IMG/VR virus record: IMGVR_UViG_3300013116_000028
Location: 1-37,994 of that record
Source: a virus
Reading direction: 5' to 3' (one strand)
DNA length: 37,994 nt
Notes under the pieces: model-generated
Told to the model about the DNA's origin: nothing
Databases searched by the model: none
Seen by the model: the letters and a program-made list of their open reading frames with translations, nothing else
Part shown: positions 23,270-30,548 of the stretch, one piece after another
Layout of the letters: each line of letters starts with the position of its first letter
How positions within the stretch are numbered: the stretch's first letter is position 1
Translations under genes and position numbers: made by a program

Positions 23270-24226
23270 ATGTCTGATCGAATTAACTTAGCAACTATAT
23301 TCACCTCACTACGGGGCGATCGTTATCGACCTGCGTTCAATCCGAGTGAGATTGGTAACTTACCGCAGAACTATCACGATACCATCGTGGCGGAGAACTT
23401 TAGGGTTAAATTCTTATCCAAAGTTACTAACGCACGGCATGATGGTAACTCGGCTTGGCCGTTGGAATGGTTCATGGCCGTTGAGGACATGGAGGGTATC
23501 ACGGGTACTGATAAGTCCCTGATGCATCTCGTCGAAACAACTGAGGCTGGTCCTGAGTTGACTGACGAACACGCCATGTTGTTAACGGACGTCTATAGGG
23601 ACAAGATGTACGGGGTTATTAACCCGTTCAACGTTCCAGAGGATTACGATGAGCGTAAGCCGTGGGATGACGAACCGGGCGATGGCCTCATTCTTGATGA
23701 GAACTGGACATACCCTATGGTTGAAATGTTCCTAGATCTAAAGCCGGGGCGTGGTAAGACAGCCGATATACCGCAGGTAGGTTACCAACTGTGGGTCGGT
23801 TATGAGGCCAACGCCGGGGTTAACGTTCCACCAGTGGACGAAGAAACCGGTGAGGTTATCGAACCCGAGGACGGTGAAACGTACTCAACTGAGGAGTGGC
23901 GTGTAGTACCCGGCGTGGACGTGGTTGTGGCTCTATTTGGTCCACAGAAACCAGCGAAGCGTCGGTCTAAGTACGCACCACCTAAGGCTCCTTCGGTTGG
24001 ACGTTACGACCTGTATCAGGTGCATCGGATACCTACCCCAGAAGATGAGGTAGCTCTGATTCCTGAGATGATTGAGGCGGTCAATGCGATGGCTGCTGAG
24101 GGTTACCAACTGATCGGGCAGTCTGAGGCGCAGACGAATGACTCTGCGGCTTGGAGACTGCAACGTGAAGAGAATGCTGCCAAGCGTTGGTCACGTAAGA
24201 CACGTGGGCCTGTAGAGTTTAGCTAG
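23270..24226 (+). CDS. 318-aa protein of unknown function
   Basis: Not recognised. Soluble and acidic, with no membrane segment. Notable parts: EWFMAVEDMEGITGTDKS near residue 67, a Pro/Glu linker near 190 (PPVDEETGEVIEPEDGE), a basic PAKRRSKYAPPKAP near 232, and a C-terminal region HRIPTPEDEVALIPEMIEAV. The basic stretch may contact nucleic acid. A strong ribosome site (AAGGAGG) and a terminator directly after it suggest high, separately controlled expression. It might be a host-takeover or DNA-associated early protein; this is inference. Confidence 0.75.
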   Translation: MSDRINLATIFTSLRGDRYRPAFNPSEIGNLPQNYHDTIVAENFRVKFLSKVTNARHDGNSAWPLEWFMAVEDMEGITGTDKSLMHLVETTEAGPELTDEHAMLLTDVYRDKMYGVINPFNVPEDYDERKPWDDEPGDGLILDENWTYPMVEMFLDLKPGRGKTADIPQVGYQLWVGYEANAGVNVPPVDEETGEVIEPEDGETYSTEEWRVVPGVDVVVALFGPQKPAKRRSKYAPPKAPSVGRYDLYQVHRIPTPEDEVALIPEMIEAVNAMAAEGYQLIGQSEAQTNDSAAWRLQREENAAKRWSRKTRGPVEFS

Positions 24227-24249
24227 AAATTAGCTTCACCCTGGATTTT

Positions 24250-24288
24250 GCCAGTCGGGGACTTCGGTCCTCGGCTGGCATTTTTTTT
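24250..24288 (+). terminator. Intrinsic terminator
   Basis: GCCAG (24250-24254) and the following GC-rich bases pair with the segment ending CTGGC (24275-24279) around a TTCG loop, and eight T follow at 24281-24288. This is a textbook intrinsic terminator on the rightward strand. It begins directly after the third CCTGGATTTT box (24240-24249), 23 bases past the stop of the 318-aa gene. Confidence 0.93.
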
Positions 24289-24328
24289 GCGCTACTACCG
24301 AAGGCCGAATCAGAGAGCACATTCACAC

Positions 24329-24364
24329 CGCTTCTCTTCACTCCTGAGGGAGTGGCGAGAAGCG
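24329..24364 (+). other. Hairpin downstream of the terminator
   Basis: CGCTTCTC (24329-24336) pairs with GAGAAGCG (24357-24364) and CACTCC (24339-24344) with GGAGTG (24349-24354), leaving a two-by-two internal loop and a TGAG tetraloop. No U-run follows. It lies between the terminator and the next gene cluster (starting at 24429). It may be a second stop, a processing site, or part of a leader for that cluster. The rest of 24227-24428 shows no gene and no clear promoter. Confidence 0.6.
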
Positions 24365-24428
24365 AGCGGTTTCAGGATAGCTAACAATCCATAGTAATAG
24401 GATCGAAGGAAGGGAAAGGGCAAAGGTT

Positions 24429-24605
24429 ATGCATCACAAACTCAAACAAGACATACCAAGTTCACGTGACATACCAGAGTACGCAGCAATTTACAGGATG
24501 CGTGATTTCTGGGTAGACATACGCAATGGCGAACATGATGACTACCTAGACGACGCATTGAAAGCGTGCATGAACGAAATCTATGAAAGGAAAAACTTGT
24601 TATGA
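24429..24605 (+). CDS. 58-aa acidic protein
   Basis: A small rightward ORF starting MHHKLKQDIPSSRDIPEYAA and ending YERKNLL. AAAGG precedes the ATG. Its stop overlaps the next ATG by ATGA, so the two are coupled. No family recognised. The composition is balanced and looks coding. Confidence 0.6.
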   Translation: MHHKLKQDIPSSRDIPEYAAIYRMRDFWVDIRNGEHDDYLDDALKACMNEIYERKNLL

Positions 24606-24910
24606 TAGATGACTGCATTAGGAGACCGTTGTTGACTGCGGAAGCGGTGAGTCAGGGTCTGACCAATAGGATTAGTGAGTTGATGGATGCTGCGGTGACG
24701 TGGCATGACAGCCATGATGACCATCGTATGAGTGCGGCTGAGGAGCTTGGACATTCAGCTTTCTGGACAATCATCACGGAGTTACAGCAATGGCGTGACC
24801 GTATTGATTTAGATATTGATGATATGTTGAATGAGCAAGCGCAGGCATATCAAGATCGTGCTTACGATAAGGCAATACATCTGCTTGAAGGGGAACAGAG
24901 TGAAGGGTAG
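24602..24910 (+). CDS. 102-aa helical protein
   Basis: Coupled to the preceding ORF by ATGA. The sequence is mostly amphipathic helix (TELQQWRDRIDLDIDDMLNEQ), acidic, with no motif or membrane segment. It overlaps the next small zinc-finger-like gene by 11 bases. Unknown function; small acidic helical proteins in phage early regions often inhibit or redirect host factors, but nothing here shows which. Confidence 0.65.
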   Translation: MIDDCIRRPLLTAEAVSQGLTNRISELMDAAVTWHDSHDDHRMSAAEELGHSAFWTIITELQQWRDRIDLDIDDMLNEQAQAYQDRAYDKAIHLLEGEQSEG

Positions 24911-25106
24911 CTGTGAAGGTAAGCCTTCTGCTTATAACTATTCCAATGGTTGTAGGTGTGTTGATTGTCGTGATGCATGGCGAATACATGGAGAAGAGGA
25001 ACGAGTTAAGAAGCGGAAGAAAAGTAGGGATACTCCCATTGCTTATGACGATGCGTTGACTCGGAGTCAGGTTCTTAAAGCTAGAGATATGGAGGATCTG
25101 ATATGA
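24900..25106 (+). CDS. 68-aa zinc-finger-like protein (GCRCxxC type)
   Basis: A GTG start at 24900 is chosen because AAGGGG stands just upstream; the longer frame from 24831 runs back through the preceding gene. The core SYxxGCRCxxCRxA-like motif is seen here as YNYSNGCRCVDCRDAW (C18, C20, C23, with C5 as the likely fourth ligand), followed by a Lys/Arg-rich helix. Proteins of this motif are common in actinobacterial phages. It probably binds zinc and perhaps nucleic acid. It ends in ATGA with the next ORF. Confidence 0.65.
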   Translation: MKGSCEGKPSAYNYSNGCRCVDCRDAWRIHGEEERVKKRKKSRDTPIAYDDALTRSQVLKARDMEDLI

Positions 25107-25264
25107 ATACTGAGACTATCTCTCTACCTAAAGAAATGTTAGATAGGTTGATTGTCTATTTGCATAGTGTCGGTGATGACGGTGCTATGTCGTGGATAGA
25201 TATCATCGAAACATACATGTGGATCACTTCCACAAAGGAGAATAACAATGACCGATGTCTTTGA
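25103..25264 (+). CDS. 53-aa protein of unknown function
   Basis: Starts in an ATGA overlap and ends 17 bases inside the next gene. The sequence begins MNTETISLPKEMLDRLIVYL and contains a short amphipathic helix and a Trp-rich end. The start resembles small ribbon-helix-helix-like or toxin-antitoxin proteins only loosely. No family assigned. Confidence 0.5.
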   Translation: MNTETISLPKEMLDRLIVYLHSVGDDGAMSWIDIIETYMWITSTKENNNDRCL

Positions 25265-25454
25265 AGAAGTACAAGGTGCAGTTGATACAGCCTTCGACAA
25301 ACTCGAAACCAGAATTTTATCTGCTGGTAAAGAGATTGGCGACATAATTGTGGTCGTAGCTGAAGCTGTTCTTGAACCAGAAGATTGTGTGATGTTCTTA
25401 GACGAACTCGATAAAGCTTTTGGTGAGAGGAACAAACTCTTTGAACTAGAGTGA
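25248..25454 (+). CDS. 68-aa acidic helical protein
   Basis: Start set by AAAGGAG nine bases before the ATG. The sequence MTDVFEEVQGAVDTAFDKLE followed by an aliphatic stretch (GDIIVVVAEAVLE) suggests a small helical bundle or dimer. Acidic, no cysteine cluster, no recognised motif. It is the last gene before a structured gap with a promoter, so it probably ends a transcript. Confidence 0.6.
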   Translation: MTDVFEEVQGAVDTAFDKLETRILSAGKEIGDIIVVVAEAVLEPEDCVMFLDELDKAFGERNKLFELE

Positions 25455-25628
25455 ACAGGACGTGACCTTTCGGAGGCTTAATCCTGCATAAACCCAGCCT
25501 CGAAGGAGGTTTTGGATTTATTGTTGGTATAATATTTCCTGAAAGGTCGCAAGAAAGGGAGGGGCTGAAACGTGCTATTCAGCTAAGTCCTCAGCCTCTC
25601 CCGAAGATCTAAATAAAGGAGAAATAAA
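25455..25628 (+). promoter_or_regulatory. Structured gap with extended -10 promoter
   Basis: 174 bases. GTGACCTTTC (25462-25471) pairs with 25541-25550 around GAGGCT/AGCCTC (25473-25478 with 25496-25501). Inside the outer loop is TGGTATAAT (25525-25533), a perfect extended -10 promoter with no clear -35 box. Downstream, 25557-25568 pairs with 25591-25602 over 12 bases (one G/U wobble that fits the + strand), giving the new transcript a leader stem before the AAAGGAG of the next gene. Confidence 0.6.
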
Positions 25629-25781
25629 ATGAAAGAGTGGTGTAGCCGGTGCAAAGATCGAGGATGTGATTTTTGTAGATGGGATCTTTTCATACAAAAC
25701 TTAGGGAATTTGCTAGCTGAAAAAGCAAAAGAACCTAATCCAATGTTCATTACATATAAAGGAGAAAAGAATGTCACATAG
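25629..25781 (+). CDS. 50-aa zinc-ribbon-like protein
   Basis: The first residues, MKEWCSRCKDRGCDFCRWD, hold two CxxC pairs (C5/C8 and C13/C16) four residues apart, a compact zinc-binding knuckle. A soluble tail follows. AAAGGAG lies just ahead of the ATG. It is the first gene after the TGGTATAAT promoter and overlaps the DUF932-like gene by 11 bases. No family name; likely a small metal-binding regulator or accessory protein. Confidence 0.6.
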   Translation: MKEWCSRCKDRGCDFCRWDLFIQNLGNLLAEKAKEPNPMFITYKGEKNVT

Positions 25782-26790
25782 GATGACAAAGTTAGATGCT
25801 GAACATGCCTTATACCGTAAGGCTGCTTGGCATGGGATGGGTAACGTTGGACCTATCGATTGGGAGAAAGCTCGTGAGGCTTTTGACTGGTCTGAGGTTG
25901 AACGAAGCCCGATATTAATTGAGCATCATGGAGTAGAAGAAGTTCTTGAAGGCAGAAATGTTTTGAAGATGGTCAACTATCCATATGCTCATGCTGAAGT
26001 AAGTAATCGATATCAGGTAGTTCAGCATCGGTTCATGGCTGATGATTTAACTGGATTGCTTATCGACACTGGGCTAGTGGAGACTATTGAATCAGTTGGT
26101 ACCTATGATAACGGTGCTGTTGGTTATGTGTCTCTAAAGTTTAAGGAAGACATAGAGATTCCGGGTTGGTCAACAGTTGAATCGATGTTCAATATCGGTA
26201 ACGGACATGACAAAAATATTCCATTGATTGCTACTCAGTCTGCACGGGCTGTTGTGTGTGCCAATACTTTCAAGCTAAACATCTTGGATAAGAACGCTGT
26301 CTTCAAGTTTAAGAAGATGGGTGATCCGCAAGGCATGATGCAAGAAGCTGTTGAAGCATTGTGTGATAGCTATGAAAGACATGAGACATACAAGCAACAG
26401 ATTGAACGTATGTCTAATCAACTATTTGTTGATGAGGAATGGAACAAACTTATTGTTGATCTCATTGGTCCTGCTCCATCGTATGAGAAAGCAATAACTG
26501 ATGTGGTTACTGGCAAACAGTTATCACTACAGGGTTTCAGAAATCAACAAACTCGTTGGGCTAACACTAGACGTGCATTAAATAAACGTTTCCACGAAGA
26601 TCAAGACATAAGGGGTGTGCGTAGCACAAAGTGGGGCGCACTCATGGCTGTTCAAGCATGGGAACAGAAAGATAAAACAGTTAAGGGTGTGAACAGCAGC
26701 CTAGAACGTGACCGTAGGCATCAAGCCAACGTCATGTTCGGCAAGCTACCGATGACTGAGAAAGCTGCCAAGATTCTGGTAGCTAACTAG
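25771..26790 (+). CDS. DUF932-family phage/plasmid-like protein
   Basis: 339 aa. The N-terminal part (ALYRKAAWHGMGNVGPIDW), YQVVQHRFMADDLTGLL and the SARAVVCANTFKLNI block match the DUF932 (TIGR03299, phage/plasmid-like) family, which is widespread in actinobacterial phages and plasmids and usually sits near replication or recombination genes. Biochemical function is not established; some relatives lie beside exonuclease and annealing genes, as here. AAAGGAGAAAAG precedes the ATG. Full length for the family, with no breaks. A strong hairpin follows the stop. Confidence 0.85.
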   Translation: MSHRMTKLDAEHALYRKAAWHGMGNVGPIDWEKAREAFDWSEVERSPILIEHHGVEEVLEGRNVLKMVNYPYAHAEVSNRYQVVQHRFMADDLTGLLIDTGLVETIESVGTYDNGAVGYVSLKFKEDIEIPGWSTVESMFNIGNGHDKNIPLIATQSARAVVCANTFKLNILDKNAVFKFKKMGDPQGMMQEAVEALCDSYERHETYKQQIERMSNQLFVDEEWNKLIVDLIGPAPSYEKAITDVVTGKQLSLQGFRNQQTRWANTRRALNKRFHEDQDIRGVRSTKWGALMAVQAWEQKDKTVKGVNSSLERDRRHQANVMFGKLPMTEKAAKILVAN

Positions 26791-26794
26791 ACCT

Positions 26795-26837
26795 GAGATG
26801 GGGTAGCACTTTGCCCTCCTTGGTGCTACCTCATCTC
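26795..26837 (+). terminator. 15-bp hairpin after the DUF932-like gene
   Basis: GAGATGGGGTAGCAC (26795-26809) pairs with 26823-26837 with a single G/U wobble that fits the + strand. The 13-base loop contains CTCCTT (26816-26821), complementary to the AAGGAG (26854-26859) ribosome site of the next gene. No U-run. It may be a pause or stability element, and the loop could mask the downstream ribosome site. Confidence 0.65.
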
Positions 26838-26866
26838 AATAGATCTCAATAATAAGGAGAAAACAA

Positions 26867-27142
26867 ATGAGTATCTACGCAGCAGTAGAAATAGAAGTCG
26901 GAGAGTTCGCTAATGACAGCGGATTCTGCGACATGGTAGGTGACATCGTTGCTGATGTGATCCGAGACAGTGGCGAAGTTGAAGGCATTGTCACTGACAC
27001 GTTATCAAACGATATTGGTTACTACATAAGAGAACACATGCAGGATAACCCAGCGAAACTTGATCTTGATGACGATAATTTCATCAATGCAGTTGCGGAA
27101 GCCCTGATTGCAATATGTAAGGGAGAACATGTCACAGCTTGA
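26867..27142 (+). CDS. 91-aa acidic protein
   Basis: AAGGAG precedes the ATG by seven bases. The sequence MSIYAAVEIEVGEFANDSGF continues with aliphatic/acidic helices (DIVADVIRDSGEVEGIVTDTL) and ends AICKGEHVTA. No motif recognised. It overlaps the next gene by 14 bases. Confidence 0.65.
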   Translation: MSIYAAVEIEVGEFANDSGFCDMVGDIVADVIRDSGEVEGIVTDTLSNDIGYYIREHMQDNPAKLDLDDDNFINAVAEALIAICKGEHVTA

Positions 27143-27503
27143 CGAAGGCAAGCAGCAACGTGACATTGGGATGGCACGGGTCGAGGCATCAGCCCGTCCA
27201 TCCCAGAAACTTGCTGCCAAAAAAGCAATAGAACGAGTGGCTGCTAGACGGGGACCGTGGTATTCATGGACCACCGATCAAGTTCATGCCGAGTTGAAGT
27301 GGATGGGAATTGTCTTAGACAACGCTCGCTTGCTTGGCCCGTTAATGAAACAAGCACAGAGAACAGGGGTCATTGAACCTGTTGTTTGCGAGTCATGTCG
27401 TAGGCAAGAGACTCGGTTATCTGAAAGAAAAGAACGTCATGCTGGTCCGCAATATATGTGGCGAACTACGCCTGAATTTTATTATGAAAGTAGGAAAGAT
27501 TAA
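27129..27503 (+). CDS. 124-aa winged-helix-like protein with a CxxC
   Basis: Start at 27129 is set by AAGGGAG; seven upstream residues in the frame lie in the previous gene. The part AAKKAIERVAARRGPWYSWTTDQVHAEL (in pieces: AAKKAIERVAARRG, then WTTDQVHAEL) followed by RLLGPLMKQAQRTGVIEP looks like a winged helix, a common theme in actinophage early DNA-binding proteins. CESCRRQE is a half zinc site near residue 84. It could be a replication or transcription accessory protein. It shares a base with the next ORF. Confidence 0.65.
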   Translation: MSQLDEGKQQRDIGMARVEASARPSQKLAAKKAIERVAARRGPWYSWTTDQVHAELKWMGIVLDNARLLGPLMKQAQRTGVIEPVVCESCRRQETRLSERKERHAGPQYMWRTTPEFYYESRKD

Positions 27504-27733
27504 TGGCAGAAATATTAGAAGACTATGAGTTCGTTCAATGGGGTCCGCAGGAATGTCTGTATCCATACGATGAATGGTTTGATGGACAAATCTGGAAAAT
27601 AACTAAAGGCATTGACTTTAATTGCACGCTTGAAAGTATGCGAATCAGTTTGTTTAGTCAGGCCAAAAAGCGTGGAATGAAAATACGAACCTCGAAAAAA
27701 GATGACACACTAATTTTTCAAAGGAGAGATTAA
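27503..27733 (+). CDS. 76-aa protein of unknown function
   Basis: Coupled to its neighbours by one-base overlaps on both sides. Contents are aromatic and acidic (YEFVQWGPQECLYPYDEWFDG) followed by a basic C-terminal helix (FSQAKKRGMKIRTSKKDD). Similar short proteins with a basic end occur in phage early operons. No family name. Confidence 0.6.
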   Translation: MAEILEDYEFVQWGPQECLYPYDEWFDGQIWKITKGIDFNCTLESMRISLFSQAKKRGMKIRTSKKDDTLIFQRRD

Positions 27734-27873
27734 TGGAATACTTTTCGATAGACCCACCCGACGATCCGTATGCAGATTTGAGTGAAGAAGAATATGAAGA
27801 AATGCTCGAAGCTAGAGAGATTGCTGAATCAGATTATTGGGATCGCCGCATTGATGAGGCCCGAGGAAACTGA
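27733..27873 (+). CDS. 46-aa acidic protein
   Basis: A small rightward ORF starting MEYFSIDPPDDPYADLSEEE and continuing as a Glu-rich helix. Its ATG uses the last base of the preceding TAA, and AAGGAG lies seven bases upstream. Very acidic, possibly a DNA-mimic or small inhibitor, but there is no direct sign. Twenty-six bases separate it from the nuclease gene. Confidence 0.55.
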   Translation: MEYFSIDPPDDPYADLSEEEYEEMLEAREIAESDYWDRRIDEARGN

Positions 27874-27899
27874 TAGACTGCACGTGGAAAGGGAGAGCG

Positions 27900-28715
27900 A
27901 TGAGTCTTGCAGAACTAGTCCTTCGTGATTTTGTACGTGTACCTGAACCCAAGCCAACCGCTGATGGTTCATTCCTCAGAATTTCCAGTATCACTTCATG
28001 TGACAGGAAACAAATCTTTGATGGGTTCCAATTGCCTATCAGATACGAGGGGGATGAAGCAATCAATGGTTTCGTAGCGAGGGAAATAGGTAACACCTTG
28101 CATGATTGCATTCAGGAAGCATTCGCTACAGATAAACAAGCGATCAGAGATTTTGAGTGTGAGATACCAGTAAGTATTCCATATGCTTTAACTTCTGGTC
28201 ACACTGATGGTGTGTATAAGGCACCAAGCGGAGAGCGTCGTATCTTAGAGATTAAAACGATGCGTAACTACGGGTTTCGTAAAGCACGTAACGACAACAT
28301 GCCCAAAGAGGAGCATCTATTCCAAGCAACTGCTTACGCTTTGGCTCTTGATGTTCATTACATCCACATGGTGTACGTCTGTACTGATGCTACGCCGGGA
28401 AAATGGAAGGACTCCGCTAAAGCTGGTGACATGTATGAATGGGTGTTCAACATCCACGATGACATCAGTGACACAGGTGCATCTTTAAGTCAGATGACAG
28501 CATACTTCTTAGAACAGCACAAGGACATGGCGCAAAATGTTTTAGACACTGGTCTGCTACCGATAGGTTTATTGAGTTCTTGGAACGGAACCTTTCAATC
28601 AGAAGACGAGTTGCCTTGGGAATGTAGGTACTGCCCCCACTTAGAGGTATGTCCAACCGTGTCTTATGTCGAAGATGTATTACAAATTAAGGAGAGCTAT
28701 GACTCAACTAACTAA
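27900..28715 (+). CDS. Cas4/RecB-like PD-(D/E)XK nuclease with Fe-S cysteines
   Basis: 271 aa. Active-site pattern: H68 in GNTLHD, D103 in GHTDG, E117-x-K119 in EIKT, and Q142xxxY146. Four cysteines (C34, then C242, C245 and C251 in ECRYCPHLEVCP) match the iron-sulfur cluster of Cas4/AddB-type nucleases. Such enzymes resect DNA ends. It overlaps the Rad52-type gene by 17 bases, so it probably feeds single strands to it, like an exonuclease-annealase pair. There is no CRISPR array or other cas gene in the window. Confidence 0.88.
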   Translation: MSLAELVLRDFVRVPEPKPTADGSFLRISSITSCDRKQIFDGFQLPIRYEGDEAINGFVAREIGNTLHDCIQEAFATDKQAIRDFECEIPVSIPYALTSGHTDGVYKAPSGERRILEIKTMRNYGFRKARNDNMPKEEHLFQATAYALALDVHYIHMVYVCTDATPGKWKDSAKAGDMYEWVFNIHDDISDTGASLSQMTAYFLEQHKDMAQNVLDTGLLPIGLLSSWNGTFQSEDELPWECRYCPHLEVCPTVSYVEDVLQIKESYDSTN

Positions 28716-29121
28716 GCTAGCCGTTCCCTTCCCTGACAAGTTCATTGAAACTAAGCCGGGGAAATTTGCAGCAGCTTATGTTCCGCACGGAATAGTTACA
28801 CAATTTCTCTTAGGAATTTTGGGAGCTTATGATTTTTCTATTGATGATGTTATTAGGGATGCTGATGGTACTGTCACTGGCTGCCTTTGTACTATTACTG
28901 TTGATGTTGACGGACGAACTACCTCGATACAAGAGGTTGGTGAGTGCGAAAATCCAAACAATTGGAAGACGGACGGAGCACGTTTAAAGGCATGTGCATC
29001 TGACGGAATCAAACGATGTGCAATGAGATTGGGCTTAGGTCTACATCTCTGGCATAAACATGACGGGAACTATGTTCTCGCAAACATTCTCAGCAAACGA
29101 GAGGAAGATAAAGATGAGTAA
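28699..29121 (+). CDS. Rad52/Sak-type single-strand annealing protein
   Basis: 140 aa. The signature is NNWKTDGARLKACASDGIKR (88-107) followed by MRLGLGLHLW, as in Rad52/22-family phage recombinases. It anneals complementary strands during recombination and replication restart. Start at 28699 has AAGGAG upstream; the longer frame from 28666 runs through the nuclease gene. Slightly short for the family, with the acidic tail (KREEDKDE) giving way to the SSB start by an eight-base overlap. Confidence 0.88.
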   Translation: MTQLTKLAVPFPDKFIETKPGKFAAAYVPHGIVTQFLLGILGAYDFSIDDVIRDADGTVTGCLCTITVDVDGRTTSIQEVGECENPNNWKTDGARLKACASDGIKRCAMRLGLGLHLWHKHDGNYVLANILSKREEDKDE

Positions 29122-29506
29122 TATTTCTATCGCTGGCAACGTCGGCGCTGACATTACTCTGCGTTACGCTAAATCAGGTAATGCATTTGTTACTGTTCCC
29201 GTAGCTGTCACACGTGGTCGTGATGACACTAAAGAAACAGATTGGTATGACGTTAAATGTTTCGGTGATCTAGCTGAACGAATATCTGAGATACCTAAGG
29301 GCACTCGGGTTATGTTTATAGGTCGCATGAAACAGGATCGTTGGGAAAGTAAAGAAGGCGAGAGCCGAAGCAAACTTTGCCTGTATGCAGACGAAGGTGG
29401 CCCGTCTTGGCGCTGGTATCCGAAGGGTAAGGATCGTGATAATGTTGCGAAAGAGGCAGTTAAAACTGTCCAAGACGCATTCATCGACGATCAGGAACCC
29501 TTCTAA
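29114..29506 (+). CDS. ssb: Single-stranded DNA-binding protein
   Basis: 130 aa OB-fold SSB: MSNISIAGNVGADITLRYAK at the start, then FVTVPVAVTRG, DWYDVKCFGDLAERI and GTRVMFIGRMKQDRW. The C-terminus is acidic and ends QEPF, close to the usual DDDIPF partner-binding tip. It coats single strands from replication or the Cas4-like nuclease. It overlaps the Rad52-type gene and shares its stop base with the next start. The start at 29114 has AGGAAG upstream. Confidence 0.92.
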   Translation: MSNISIAGNVGADITLRYAKSGNAFVTVPVAVTRGRDDTKETDWYDVKCFGDLAERISEIPKGTRVMFIGRMKQDRWESKEGESRSKLCLYADEGGPSWRWYPKGKDRDNVAKEAVKTVQDAFIDDQEPF

Positions 29507-29784
29507 TGGAAGAAGAAAGCATCATGGTGCCCGTATTATCGGAGGCTCTACGGATCTTAACTGTAGTTGTACCTGCTGAATTTGCAGATCGCTTAGAACT
29601 ACATGCTTTAAGGATGGTTGAAGCGTTTGAGAACCATCCGTCAAGTAATGGAATGTTGGATGAGAACAACAAACTCATGCAAGCGCAGTCGTACATCCTT
29701 CAAACAGCAATCAATAGTTACTTAGACATGGTTGAAGAAGAACCCGAGATGTATTTGCCTAGACAAACTGAGGCCGATGAATAA
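29506..29784 (+). CDS. 92-aa helical protein in the recombination module
   Basis: Starts MEEESIMVPVLSEALRILTV and is acidic and helical, ending PRQTEADE. No cysteines or motif. It shares a base with the SSB stop and overlaps the PD-(D/E)XK gene by eight bases. It may be an accessory factor of the module; function is unknown. Confidence 0.65.
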   Translation: MEEESIMVPVLSEALRILTVVVPAEFADRLELHALRMVEAFENHPSSNGMLDENNKLMQAQSYILQTAINSYLDMVEEEPEMYLPRQTEADE

Positions 29785-30193
29785 ATCTAAACAAAAGGGG
29801 ACAGCTTGGGAAACTGAATGCGTTAGGTTTCTCGAAAGCTATACAAAGCATGAGTTCATGCGGTTGCCCCTGACTGGGACAAAGGACGTAGGGGATATCC
29901 GATGCCTTGACCTACCTGAATTTGTATTTGAATGCAAAAACAGGAAGGATGCTCTCTCGTCTTTGTCTCAGATTATGAAAGAAACAGAGCATGAACGAGT
30001 TAACGCTGATGCTACATTTGCTGCTGCTATAGTTAAGCGGCGCAACTTTGGAACAGGCGGTGCATATGTAGTCATGGAAATGCATACATTCGCACAGCTA
30101 ATAAAGGAGAGAATGGATGGGCGAGGTAGTATATCTAAACCAAGAGTTCACGGATCTGACAGCGATGTTGAATCATTGGTGGAAGGAACTTGA
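29777..30193 (+). CDS. Small PD-(D/E)XK endonuclease, resolvase-like
   Basis: 138 aa. Start at 29777 (ATGAATAAATC...) is preferred to 29732, which lies deep in the previous gene. Core motifs are GTAWETECVRFLE (the helix Glu), KDVGDIRC (Asp) and FVFECKNRK (E-x-K), the layout of archaeal Holliday-junction resolvases and VRR-like nucleases. It likely resolves branched DNA made by the annealase. The last ~30 residues overlap the next gene by 77 bases in another frame and look less conserved. Confidence 0.8.
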   Translation: MNKSKQKGTAWETECVRFLESYTKHEFMRLPLTGTKDVGDIRCLDLPEFVFECKNRKDALSSLSQIMKETEHERVNADATFAAAIVKRRNFGTGGAYVVMEMHTFAQLIKERMDGRGSISKPRVHGSDSDVESLVEGT

Positions 30194-30500
30194 ACGTAAA
30201 CCTTTTGGTGTTAAACCAACCCGCATCCGACATCTTGTCGAGATTGCACATGGCGCAGGATGGACAGTCCATGAATGTTACGAAGCTCTACAAATCACAT
30301 GGGGTTTCACAGAAGCAGCTTTCGAGACAGCGCTGCGGCGCATCGCTGACGAGAAAGCGGTAGCGCAGCAGGACCAGCGTGCTTCTATCGTTGCAAGTAT
30401 CGAGGCAACTCGTAAGAACTTAGATGACATGACCAAGGAATCATTGAGTCTTGAAGAAAATATTAAGCGACTCCGAGAGCTACGTCGGACTTTGAAATAA
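30117..30500 (+). CDS. 127-aa protein with C-terminal coiled coil
   Basis: Starts MGEVVYLNQEFTDLTAMLNH. An N-terminal helical domain with HLVEIAHGAGWTVHECYEAL may bind DNA; the C-terminus (residues about 80-127) is a predicted coiled coil ending KRLRELRRTLK. AAAGGAG stands nine bases before the ATG at 30117; the ATG four bases earlier belongs to the nuclease frame. It could be a helicase-loader-like or regulatory protein, but no motif proves it. It ends the module and is followed by a strong stem. Confidence 0.65.
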   Translation: MGEVVYLNQEFTDLTAMLNHWWKELERKPFGVKPTRIRHLVEIAHGAGWTVHECYEALQITWGFTEAAFETALRRIADEKAVAQQDQRASIVASIEATRKNLDDMTKESLSLEENIKRLRELRRTLK

Positions 30501-30505
30501 GGTCA

Positions 30506-30544
30506 GGGTGCCTCGGAGTTTCCTCTCCTTTCGCCGGGGCACCC
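30506..30544 (+). terminator. 11-bp hairpin ending the rightward module
   Basis: GGGTGCCTCGG (30506-30516) pairs with 30534-30544; one T/G wobble fits the + strand. The 17-base loop is pyrimidine-rich and contains TCTCC (30524-30528). No U-run follows. It lies six bases past the stop of the 127-aa gene and probably slows or ends the transcript or protects its 3' end. Confidence 0.6.
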
Positions 30545-30548
30545 TACC

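Noticed and set aside
27900-28715. CRISPR-associated Cas4
   Set aside because: No repeats, spacers or other cas genes in the window; phage recombination context explains it better.
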